Source: JACRCT01 sp049841135
Lineage (GTDB): Bacteria; Myxococcota; Myxococcia; Myxococcales; UBA5297
DNA: 64,000 nucleotides
Reading direction: 5' to 3'
Assembly: GCA_049841135.1 (NCBI GenBank)
Contig: JASGHK010000004.1
Span: forward strand, 3,249,969 to 3,313,968
Positions within the stretch are counted from its first letter, which is position 1, and every line of letters begins with the position of its first letter. Both the position numbers and the translations under genes were made by a program. Positions 32,401-40,758 of the stretch are shown piece by piece. The notes beneath the pieces are model-generated. The model was not told the DNA's origin. It ran no database searches and worked only from the letters and a program-made list of their open reading frames with translations.

Positions 32401-34522
32401 TGGGAGGCGGTCCCGGCGGTCTGAATGCGCGGAAGCAGGTCGCGGAGCAGGTATCGCTCGTGCCCCTTCGCGTTGAACAGGAGCGAGAGCACCTCGTCGG
32501 CGCTGACGCATTTCCGAGCGCCGACGTACTCGACGAGATCGTACCAGTCGCGTCCGGCGAGGAAGCGCTCTCGCGCGAGTCGACGCGCGTCTTCGCCCCG
32601 TCCAGCTTTCTCGAGGTGGTGAATCTGCGCCGGCAGCAGTTCGCGCCGCGCGAAATAGCTCGCGAGTATCTCGTGAGTTTCCTTCGCCAGAACAGGCGGC
32701 ACGAGGCTCTCCAGCCCCGCCCGCACGGTCTCGTGCATCTCGACCCGGTCGGCGAATGGCGGCAACAGGCCTTCCTCCACGAGCGCCAGGAGCGCAGCCT
32801 TGATGAGATCTTGGGGGAAGAGCGCGATCAGCTCGCGAGCAGCCAGAGGCAGCGAGAGACACACGATGCGGGACGCCGCCTGTTGGAGTCCAGGCGGAAG
32901 ACTGAAGAAGCGATCCCGATGCGCAGCGGAGAGTCGCTGGTCCGGCGGCTGGCGCACGATTTCCTGCATCTCCGCGAGCGACCGGGCGCGGGCGATCTGC
33001 TGCGCGAGGTTTGGCAGCATCCCCGTCGGAAGTCCCGACGTGAGCAACTCGTAGACTTCATGGATGGCGGAGACATCTACGTCCGGGTGTCGTCGGCGAA
33101 TTAGAGACAGGAATTGACCGAAGTGCAGCCCTGGCATCGCCTCCTGGGAGATTCCGAGCGCGGTTCGCTCGAGCGGCGTGAGATTCCGGAAGACGCTCGC
33201 CTGAGCGAACGCGAGCAGGTGGAACGTGGCTCCGCGCAGCGCACGTATGAAGACCGCGAGATCGCGCCGGAACTCGCCAGAGACCTCGCCGTCAGCACAA
33301 TCAATTAGTAGGAAGATCTCGCGTGTCAACGCGCCAAGCCGAGCGGCAACGCGCTCGATCGTCGCGGTGTCGGAGGCCCGGAGGTCTAGCGCGGGTCCGG
33401 TAATGCTTCCTATGCCGCGTCGACGGAGCGAGTGCGCGACGCCCACGAGCACATCACGCAGCGACGTTCTCGTCCGGACCTCGACGAAGAGGACCGCGGC
33501 GTCCGGGCGAAGTGCTGTTAGAGCGAGGTACGTCTCGGATGCGAGGGAAGTCTTGCCCGAGCCCGAAGGGCCCACGGCCTCGCGGGCCACGGTGGGCGCC
33601 ACAAGGGCTTGGACCAGCTCGAGGCCGGGGCAGATGGTCTTCGTCGAGGAGTCGCGGCTGCGTCGGCACAAGCAACCATGGCCAGACCTGGACCAACTCC
33701 TCTTCGAATTCCCCGAGGGTGAGGGTACGGTTCGGCTCCTTCGAGACGTCATTAATGAAGCCGCGCAGGTTGCGAAAGATGACGTCGTGGACGGCGATCG
33801 GATCAGCTCGTACCGGTCGACGAGGAGCTTCCGAACGTGGTCTGCAATCTGCCGCTCCGTGCCGTGGTAGGAGCGCGCGGTGATGCGTGCGAGAACATCA
33901 GGCAAGACTGTATGCAGCGCCGCCATGCGGTTTCGATACCCGTCGATTCGGACCTGCGGGACGCCCGCCGCAAGGGAGACGAACGTACTCACGGTCTGCT
34001 CGACATCCTGGTTGATGGGGCTGGCCTGAGACGTGGGATTCCAGCGGTCCAGTCGATGCTTCAAGCTCGTGTCGTCTAGGCCGTCCGTGACCTGCGCTTC
34101 GGCCTTCGCCAGCCGATGTAGCGCGACCAGGTAGGTATCCCGTCGCTGTTCGGGTGCGTTCCGACCGGCAGCGAGTAGCGTCTGGACCTCATCGGCCAGC
34201 CGGTCGCCGAGCACCCAGACCTGCTCGTCCTGATTGCCTTGGAGCTTCGCGAGTGCGTTGCCCAGAAGAACCCGCGCCACGCTGGCCAGGGACCATTGCG
34301 CATCCGGATCGTTGTCCGTGGCCTTCTTAATCTGGTGATAGCGGCGGCGAGGCAGGCTGGTCGCCGGGATCGACCCAGCGGAGTTCAAGGTCGTCCTGGC
34401 CCTCTGGGCGCAACTCGACCGGGCCCGGGAGCGCCTCAAATCCAAGAAGAATGAGTTCGAGAATGACCGTCGACTGGACGTCGTACCCAGTCATTCCCGC
34501 AAATGCCACCGCTTGTCGTCAC
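29459..34522 (-). CDS. Avs-like STAND NTPase with PD-(D/E)XK-type N-terminus and giant helical-repeat C-terminus (several frameshifts)
   Basis: About 1,690 aa after correction. Read from GTG 34522, which has GGAGG four bases upstream and overlaps an upstream stop as GTGA. The N-terminus reads (S)GGICG-MTGYDVQSTVILELIL, then PEGQDDLELRW, then RYHQIKKATD: the GxxxGYxxQ entry, DDLEL acid pair and QxK of DUF4297/Cap4-type PD-(D/E)XK nucleases. The STAND core follows with Walker A GPSGSGKTSLASE and Walker B IFLLIDCADG, then a winged-helix-like region. Over 1,000 residues of HEAT/TPR-like helices make up the rest, ending VADALFHRTR. Frames slip at about 34345, 33795, 33630 and 30005. The layout matches antiviral Avs proteins that sense phage proteins and then degrade DNA. 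Family-level function is inferred. GC is lower than in the flanks. Confidence 0.75.
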
Positions 34523-34584
34523 AGAACCTCCATCCGGGAGCTCGCGCCAAAGGAGCGCCTGAGAAGAACGAACGCGGTTTTCAT
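34519..34584 (-). other. C-terminal remnant of an upstream gene coupled to the STAND gene
   Basis: The minus-strand frame MKTAFVLLRRSFGASSRMEV ends with TGA at 34519, overlapping the STAND GTG start as GTGA. It may be the tail of an upstream gene lost at the composition break near 34,585, or a tiny leader. It carries the STAND ribosome site (GGAGG) within its last codons. Confidence 0.35.
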
Positions 34585-35376
34585 GGAAGTGGCCGAGGAG
34601 CGCGCCGCGGGATTGTCGGTTCCCAGCGGAGAAGTCGCCGAGGGCCCGTGGGGGCTCGCCGTGCTCAGCCAACCCTCCACGCTGCTTCCCGACGGCGAGG
34701 TCGAGCTCTCGGTGATCAGCGTCGATGCGGCGGGGCCACGCACCGGCGATGCGATGCAGGTGCGCGCGTGCTCGCCGTGGCGATTCGTCGCCGAGCCGTC
34801 GCTCGATTGCCTCGGTGCGGATGCGCTCGCGCTGGAGCCAAATGCCGATGGCCGGATCGTGCTGTCGACGGCGCAGCTGCTCGAGGCGTTCCCGCCGCCC
34901 GATGGCACGATGCTCGATGCCGCGAGTCTCGCCGTCGCGATCGAGGCCGGCTTGCAGCCACGCATCCCGGTGATCGCCGAGGTCGAGCTCGACGGTACGA
35001 CGGTGATCGCGCGTCGCGATCTTCACATCGACAACCGCGACGATTTGAACAATCCGGTGCTCGTCGAGGTCCGGTTCGACGGTCAGGCAACGCGCACCTT
35101 GCGGGCCGGCGAGTCACACGCACTCACGCTCGAGTTCGCCGGGTTCGATTCGGCGCCGACCGGATCGTCCCGAGCTCGAGCGCTTCGATTGCTACTTCGA
35201 CAGCCCGCACGGCAGCCTGAAGGAGCACGAGATTGACATCCGCGATGCCGATCTCCTCGATCACGCCGCCGAACACGTTCACCGCGGGCGAGCCGGGTGA
35301 GAGCTGGTTATTCGTCGTGGCGACCGATCGCACCGGCGGGATGTCCGCGGATGCGATCCCACTCGTCATCGAGTAG
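34583..35376 (+). CDS. Secreted-type protein of unknown function, 5'-truncated, two frameshifts
   Basis: The credible part starts near LSVPSGEVAEGPWGLAVLSQ and runs through PDGEVELSVISVDAAGPRTG, DLHIDNRDDLNNPVLVEVRF and LTLEFAGFDS. It then slips frame at about 35155 and 35260 to read LERFDCYFDSPHGSL and NTFTAGEPGESWLFVVATD before TAG 35374-35376. It is a beta-rich extracellular protein of the kind abundant in Haliangium-like genomes; I do not recognise a named family. No signal peptide is visible from ATG 34583, so the true 5' end is probably missing at the block B/C break. Its end overlaps the convergent VOC gene by 11 bases. Confidence 0.5.
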
Positions 35377-35708
35377 TGATTCTGGAAGACGTTGCCTTCC
35401 GGATTGATGCCGTCGCAGAAGCTGAACGCCTTGTAGTGCTTGAGCTCGCGCATCGCGACGCCCAGGTCGACGAGGCGCGCACGTTCGGCGGCGACATCGT
35501 CGACGTGAAACGCGAGCTTGGTGATCGCGTCTTCGCGCAGCTCCGGTGGTGACGAGATCGCCGGCGCGTAGTGCTCCGGGATTGCATGGAGTGCGAGCTC
35601 GCCGAGCTCCACGTAACCGGGCTCGGACGAGGTCACCGACAAGCCGAGGACGCCCTCGTAAAACGCCTGCATACGCGCGACGTCGGTGACGAACAGGATC
35701 GCGCGCAC
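35366..35708 (-). CDS. VOC-family (glyoxalase-fold) protein, one frameshift
   Basis: About 113 aa: RAILFVTDVARMQAFYEGVL, then GYVELGELALHAIPEHYA, KLAFHVDDVAAERARLVDLG and CDGINPEGNVFQ. This is a single vicinal-oxygen-chelate domain with the usual His/Glu metal positions (H of AFHVDD, E of PEGN). The reading frame slips at about 35383, where an extra A in CAGAATC hides the natural ending FQITTR plus stop. GTG 35708 overlaps the TAG of the upstream lipoprotein by one base. Substrate unknown; this fold covers glyoxalases, dioxygenases and resistance proteins. Confidence 0.75.
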
Positions 35709-37157
35709 TAATCGATTCGATCAGCGTGTTCACCGGTGCGCCGGTCGCCTTCGAGACCGAAACCTCGACGTGCGTACCGAGCCACTGACCGACGATGACG
35801 TCGCGATTCGGCGAGGAACGGCTCGATTGCGTTGGTCTCGCGGAACTCGCGAATGCTCTGCACGTGCTGCGCGCGAAACTCGGACACGAGCTGGTCGTAG
35901 CTGCGCGCGAACTCGCTGTTCAGGAAGTCGAATGTTGCGAGCTCGGACAGCAACGCATCGGCGGCGGCGTTGCGAATCGACGCATCGTTGCCGAGCACGG
36001 GGAGGCTCGGCTCGACGAGATCGAGCGGACGCGTGTACGCCTCGGCGATCGCGCCATCGACGGCAGAGGTCAGCACCTTGGTGCGTGCGGTGGGCGTGAG
36101 CAGCCAGCGGCTGATCGTGTTCGAGACGCGATCGTCGAGCGTTTGCTCGGCACCGCCGATCAGCTGCTCGACGCGATCTGCACCGACCAACCCCACCGCG
36201 TCGCTGCGGAACGCTGCGCTGCCGGTCGTGGTGTGACCGGTCGCGATCGCGGCCTGCACGGCGACATCGTCGATTCCGCACGCCGAGGTAGCGCGCACAC
36301 GAGTTGACGACGAACGCTTCACCGCAACTCGCAGTATCGAGCGCGCCATCGGGGAGCGCCTGGAGGCAGGTCTTCGTCGCCGCCGGGCAATCGGGTCGCG
36401 GGAACTTCTCGTACGGATTGCCGGCGGTCAGTGCGAGCTTCTTGATCGACAGCCCGAGCGTTGCCGTCTTGGTCACCACCGTTCCCGTCGCGAGCCGCGC
36501 CGAGATGCCGAGTTGCGACGCGCCACCGACGAGCTGGAGCGCGACGTGTGGTGCGAGATCGATCTCAAAGTGGGTGCCATCGACCTGACGCACCGGATGC
36601 GGACGCCCTGCGACGGTGACCTGAAGCGTGCTGATCGCCGCGGAGGTCTTGCCCTTCGCGCGATACACGGTCTCGCCTGCGGTGACCACCGGCGTCAGCT
36701 CGGCGGTGAGGTAGACGCTCGACGACCCGGTGAACGCGGCGAACCGAGGACGCACGATCGCGCGAGCGGTCAGTGAATCGGGGCGGCCGTTCGAATGCGG
36801 GAACGACAGCCGCACGAACTGATCGACGCCATCGACCAGCGTGCGCGCTTCCGAGATCGACCACGTCACCTCGAACGTCCGCGCGGTCCGCTTCTCGAAC
36901 GCGCCGTACGGGTCGTCGATGATGAAGCCCATCCCGTCGGTGATGTTGCGGCTCGCGCGCCCGCGCATGACGAACAGATCGCCGCGACGCTCGAGCTGCT
37001 GGCGCATCCACACCGTGGTCTCGCCGGTGCGAACCGAGAGCTCGTCGGCCGCGTCGGCCTTGCTATCCGGGCCGAGCTCGACCTCGTCGTCCTGGAACTC
37101 CCCACCTTCGGCCGCACACGCGGCCAACACGCAGACGAACAAGCTAGCGAAACGCAT
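35708..37157 (-). CDS. Large lipoprotein of unknown function (frameshifts)
   Basis: Starts MRFASLFVCVLAACAAEGG, a lipoprotein signal with lipobox LAAC, then an acidic linker. The body is beta-rich (TFEVTWSISEARTLVDGVDQ, SSVYLTAELTPVVTAGETV) with cysteine pairs near CPAATKTCLQALPDGALDTA. Frames slip near 36300 and 35820. After the first slip the coherent reading is IDDVAVQAAIATGHTTTGSA, LSELATFDFLNSEFARSYDQ and TNAIEPFLAESR, helical. Total about 480 aa. It resembles the exported, possibly surface, lipoproteins common in block C; no enzyme motif is visible. The next gene on the strand (VOC) overlaps its stop. Confidence 0.65.
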
Positions 37158-37321
37158 TTGCTGCGCCGCGTTGCAAGGTCTGTGCGTGTGGTGGGGTTTC
37201 CAAGCCGTCGAGAATCGCTGATCCAATCGCGGATCAGGACTGGCTACTCGAGCTGCCAGTGCTCCCCGAACTGCCACTGCCGCCGGGCGTTTGCGCTAAT
37301 TGGGGACGCTCCCCAGTTTCG

Positions 37322-37620
37322 CTACTTCGAGGCGGGCTTCTCTTCGGACTTCGGCTCCTCTTTCTTCGCCTCGTCCTTCTTCGGCTCTTCCTTTTTCGCC
37401 TCGTCGGGCTTCGCTTCCGTTGGCTTCGCCTCGGTCTTCGTCTCGTCGGGCTTGGCTTCCGTCGGCTTGGCTTCCGTCGGCTTGGCTTCCGTCGGCTTCG
37501 CCTCGTCGATCACCTTGGTCTGCGGATCGGTCTTCTTCTCGTCGTTGCTCTTCTCGGGCAACCCGCGAGGGCGGTCATCGTGATCAGGGCGGCGGCGGCA
37601 AACAGCTTCGTGGTTTTCAT
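37322..37620 (-). CDS. Small lipoprotein with AKPTE/AKPDE repeats (one frameshift)
   Basis: Starts MKTTKLFAAAALITMTALAG with the lipobox Cys directly after, so it should be lipidated. The body is low complexity: EKSNDEKKTDPQTKVIDEAK, then EAKPT repeated several times, then DEAKKEEPKKDEAKKEE. The signal and the repeats are in different frames. Adding one C to the CCC at about 37560 (GGTTGCCCGAG) joins them, one of the few places where a base seems missing. About 99 aa. It is extended and charged, with no fold expected, and is similar in style to the exported protein at 24624. Confidence 0.65.
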
Positions 37621-37794
37621 ATCGCTTCGGTGTCTCCGGGACGACATCGCGTCCGTGAGTTTCAAGATGAGCGCTGCCGGAAGCGCTGCCACGCATCTAT
37701 TGTCGAACTTCACCGCGCGACCGACGCGATGTTGTCGTCGCGCGATGACGATCGCGGATCGTCGTCGACGATCCGCATCAGTCGTCAACGACCG

Positions 37795-39438
37795 TCACGA
37801 ACCGGAGCCAGATCCTGAACGTCCGCCAGAGCCCGTGGAATTGGGCGGGGTCTTCGGGCGTTGCGGCGGCTTCGCGGATCCCGAACCCGCATGCGGTGGC
37901 GCCGCCGAACCGGAACCCGAGCCCGCGGCACGTGCGAGGTCATCGATGCGCGGCATCGGCAACGCGATCTTGAGGCTGCGCAGCTGCCACTCCTGCGTCT
38001 TCGACGGCCGCGTGAACCCGAAGATCACGCGCACGCTCGCGAGCGAGTACTCGGCGATCACGTCGAAGAAGGCGCGCTCCTCTTCCTTGCCGGAGAAGAT
38101 CTTCGCTTCCGTCACCATCAGGATGCGGCGGTACTCGCCGAGCACGCGCTGCTGCTCCGCCGTGATCTCGATGAACCGCGCCTTCACTTCCTGCTTCTGG
38201 AACACGTCGCGATTCGCGGCCTCCCAGACCTCCGCCGCGTGACCGTCGCGCAGCTGCTCGAGGATTCGATTGCTGACCACGTGGACGTCGCACTGCGTGG
38301 TGTTCATCGTGCGATTCGGAACGTCCTCGCACGGCGTCACGCGCTCCTCGCGCGCTTCCTTCGTGATCACCACCTCGGGCGGCACCTCGACGCTGACGCC
38401 GAGCAACTTCCACTCGCCCTCGACCCAGTGCAGGCTGACCGCCGCGCGCGTCTTGCCCTTCGCGTACTGCACCATCATCGACATCCGTCCGATGCGCCCC
38501 GTCGGGCCCGACGACACGAACGATTCGTTCACCGCGGTGACCTCGAGGAACTGCCCGGCGGTCTTGTTGAGATCGAGCATCTCGTCGACGAACCGCTCCT
38601 TGCGCACCATCTCCTGGAAGCGCGGCGATGCCTTGTCGTAGAGATCCTCGATGTCGCGCACGCGCTCTTGCTTGAGCTCGTCGAGCCGGCGCTTCAGGCT
38701 CACGCGCTCCGGCTCGGTCAGCTTCGCCGTGGCGAGCCGCGCCTCGAGCGTGGCGATGCCCGCTGGTTGCGCGTGATCTCGCCGCAGGATCTTCTCCGCG
38801 AACGGCCGGAAGTCCGGCGAGTCGGTGCCCTGCACCTGCAGCATCACGATGATCGCGATCCACGAGAACACCAGGATGAAGCCGACCAGCAGGCTGCGGA
38901 TCAGCAGCGCGCCTCGCCGCGTGCGCGCCACGCGCGGCAACTCGGTCAGCGACTCGCCGAGCTTGGTGACGCCTTCACCGAGCTTCGAGATGTTGGCGCC
39001 GACGACCGGCACCTTCTTCGACGCATCACCCAGCTTGCTGACGCCCTCGCCGATCGTCTCGAGCGAGCTGCCGAGCGTGGTCACGCCCTTGCCGAGCATG
39101 TCCTTGCCGACATCCGTGATCTTCTGCCGGCGCGGCGACGACTCGGTGGGGCCGGTCGCTGCCGCGTGCATCGAGGTCACGCGACCGCTGGAGACCGGCG
39201 CGGAATCCGACGCGCTCGCCGGTTCCACCACCGCACCGTCGGGCAGCACCGGCGGCTTGGGCAAGATCGGTCCCGACATCTGGACGTCGATCGATCCCGA
39301 CTCGCCGGGCTGAGCGACGGAGATCTCGATCGCGGCAGAATCCGCGGCCTGCGGAATACCGTCGGGCGCGGCCGTCTTGTTGTCGGCGGCATCGTCGACG
39401 GGGGCGGGAACGCCCTTGTCGTCAGGATCCGATGGCAC
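37795..39438 (-). CDS. Single-pass membrane protein with amphipathic LGxGVxxLG repeats, unknown function
   Basis: 547 aa. A Pro/Ala/Asp-rich cytoplasmic N-terminus (about 1-105) leads to amphipathic repeats at about 108-165, for example LGKGVTTLGSSLETIGEGVS and KLGEGVTKLGESLTELP. One membrane helix follows (SLLVGFILVFSWIAIIVML, about 185-205). The outer domain of about 300 residues is alpha/beta, with RRLDELKQERVRDIEDLYDK and VSLHWVEGEWKLLGVSVEV, NTF2-like in feel. A Ser-Gly tail of many GSG units ends the protein. I do not recognise a family. Its start overlaps the end of the dehydrogenase FAD subunit by 17 bases, so it may be the fourth gene of that operon. Confidence 0.7.
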   Translation of the reverse strand: MPSDPDDKGVPAPVDDAADNKTAAPDGIPQAADSAAIEISVAQPGESGSIDVQMSGPILPKPPVLPDGAVVEPASASDSAPVSSGRVTSMHAAATGPTESSPRRQKITDVGKDMLGKGVTTLGSSLETIGEGVSKLGDASKKVPVVGANISKLGEGVTKLGESLTELPRVARTRRGALLIRSLLVGFILVFSWIAIIVMLQVQGTDSPDFRPFAEKILRRDHAQPAGIATLEARLATAKLTEPERVSLKRRLDELKQERVRDIEDLYDKASPRFQEMVRKERFVDEMLDLNKTAGQFLEVTAVNESFVSSGPTGRIGRMSMMVQYAKGKTRAAVSLHWVEGEWKLLGVSVEVPPEVVITKEAREERVTPCEDVPNRTMNTTQCDVHVVSNRILEQLRDGHAAEVWEAANRDVFQKQEVKARFIEITAEQQRVLGEYRRILMVTEAKIFSGKEEERAFFDVIAEYSLASVRVIFGFTRPSKTQEWQLRSLKIALPMPRIDDLARAAGSGSGSAAPPHAGSGSAKPPQRPKTPPNSTGSGGRSGSGSGS

Positions 39439-40282
39439 GCCGAGTTATGCCACGTTGCCCGAAGAAGCGAGCCACGAGGTTTTCTGCCACTTCACGGCGG
39501 TAGGTTGCCGTCGAGCGCACGTCGTCGATCGGCTTGATCGAGGCGCGCATCGCCATCCGCGCGGCTTCGGCGGCCTGGTTGCCGATCCGTTGTCCGCGCA
39601 CGGCTTCTTCGATCGCGGTGACGCGAATCGGCCGATCCGCGATCGCACCGAACGCCACGCGCGCCGAGGTCACCACGCCGCCATCGACGACGATCGCCGC
39701 GGCGCCCATCACCTTCGAGATCGACTGCGCGCGCCGCGTGCCGACCTTGCGCCACATCAGGCTGACTGATTGATCCGGCAGCGGGAGATGCGCGGCGATG
39801 ATCAATTCATCGGCGGCGAGCTGCGTCGTGCGATAGCCGGTGCAGTAATCGCTGTACGGGATCCGGCGGCGACCGCGGGTGGAGGCCACTTCGATCTCGG
39901 CATCGAGCGCGAGCAGCGCCGGCAACGAATCGCCGACGGGCGACGACGTCCCGACGTTGCCGCCGAGCGTGCCGCGCGCCTGGATCTGCAACGCACCGAT
40001 TCCGCGCGCCGCGGCGGCGAGTGGCGTGAGGCGATTGCCGATCACCGCGTGGTTCTGGACTTCCCACCATGTCGCGCCGGCGCCGATCGAAACCTTGTCG
40101 CGATCGGCGCGGATGAAGCACAGCTCCTCGAGCCGCCACAGATCGAGGATGCCGGGCGGATCCGCCTTGTGGTGCGCGCTGACCATGTGGTCGGTGCCAC
40201 CGGCGAGCACCATCCAGTCGGGATGGGCGGCGCGCAGCTCGAGCGCTTCCTTGACGCTGCGAGGACGAACGTACTCCGTCAC
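39422..40282 (-). CDS. Xanthine/CO dehydrogenase-family FAD-binding subunit
   Basis: 286 aa. The family motif VLAGGTDHMVSAH (AGGT.L form) near residue 26 and GTLGGNVGTSSPVGDSLPAL near residue 104 bind FAD. A C-terminal CO_deh_flav_C domain follows. It carries electrons from the Mo/2Fe-2S partners to its acceptor. The start overlaps the stop of the 2Fe-2S subunit gene by four bases. The order in the operon (Mo subunit, 2Fe-2S, FAD) is unusual but seen. The substrate could be a purine, aldehyde or other heterocycle. Confidence 0.88.
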   Translation of the reverse strand: MTEYVRPRSVKEALELRAAHPDWMVLAGGTDHMVSAHHKADPPGILDLWRLEELCFIRADRDKVSIGAGATWWEVQNHAVIGNRLTPLAAAARGIGALQIQARGTLGGNVGTSSPVGDSLPALLALDAEIEVASTRGRRRIPYSDYCTGYRTTQLAADELIIAAHLPLPDQSVSLMWRKVGTRRAQSISKVMGAAAIVVDGGVVTSARVAFGAIADRPIRVTAIEEAVRGQRIGNQAAEAARMAMRASIKPIDDVRSTATYRREVAENLVARFFGQRGITRRAIGS

Positions 40283-40758
40283 TGCGCCGCCTCCTTTGCC
40301 GCGATCAGCACCGCATCAACGATCAGCTGATAGCCGGTGCAGCGGCAGATGTTGCCGGCGAGCAGCTCGCGGATCTTCGCGCGCGCGTTGTCTTCACCGA
40401 GATCGACCAAGCCCTTGTCGACGACGTGCGCCGCACACACGGCGATGCCCGGCGTGCAGATGCCGCATTGCGCACCGCCGCACTCGACGAGCGCCTTCTG
40501 CACCGCGTGCAGCACGTCGCCGTTCGCGAGCCCCTCGACGGTGGTCACCTTGCGCTCGCCGCACTGGCCGATCGCGACCAGGCACGAGTTGACGACTTCA
40601 CCGTCGAGCATCACCGAGCACGCACCGCACTCGCCTTCGCCGCAGCCTTCCTTGGTACCGGTGAGCTTGAGATCCTCGCGGAGCACGTCGAGCAACCGCT
40701 TCCACGGCGAGACCTCGACCTGCGCAGCCTTGCCATTCACTTCGAACGAGACCTTCAC
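40279..40758 (-). CDS. Xanthine/CO dehydrogenase-family 2Fe-2S subunit
   Basis: 159 aa, normal for XdhC/CoxS. Two [2Fe-2S] sites are intact: a plant-type ferredoxin GCGEGECGACSVMLDG with a further Cys in VNSCLV, and the helical site CGGAQCGICTPG plus ICRCTGY. It passes electrons from the molybdenum centre to FAD. It is fused by 4-base overlaps to both neighbours, so all three subunits should be made in equal amounts. Confidence 0.93.
   Translation of the reverse strand: MKVSFEVNGKAAQVEVSPWKRLLDVLREDLKLTGTKEGCGEGECGACSVMLDGEVVNSCLVAIGQCGERKVTTVEGLANGDVLHAVQKALVECGGAQCGICTPGIAVCAAHVVDKGLVDLGEDNARAKIRELLAGNICRCTGYQLIVDAVLIAAKEAAQ

Noticed and set aside
29451..34445. Taking the 1,664-aa raw frame as the true STAND protein
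   Set aside because: Its first 35 residues, a stretch around the P-loop and its last 150 residues are out of frame; adjacent frames give coherent nuclease, linker and C-terminal sequence instead.
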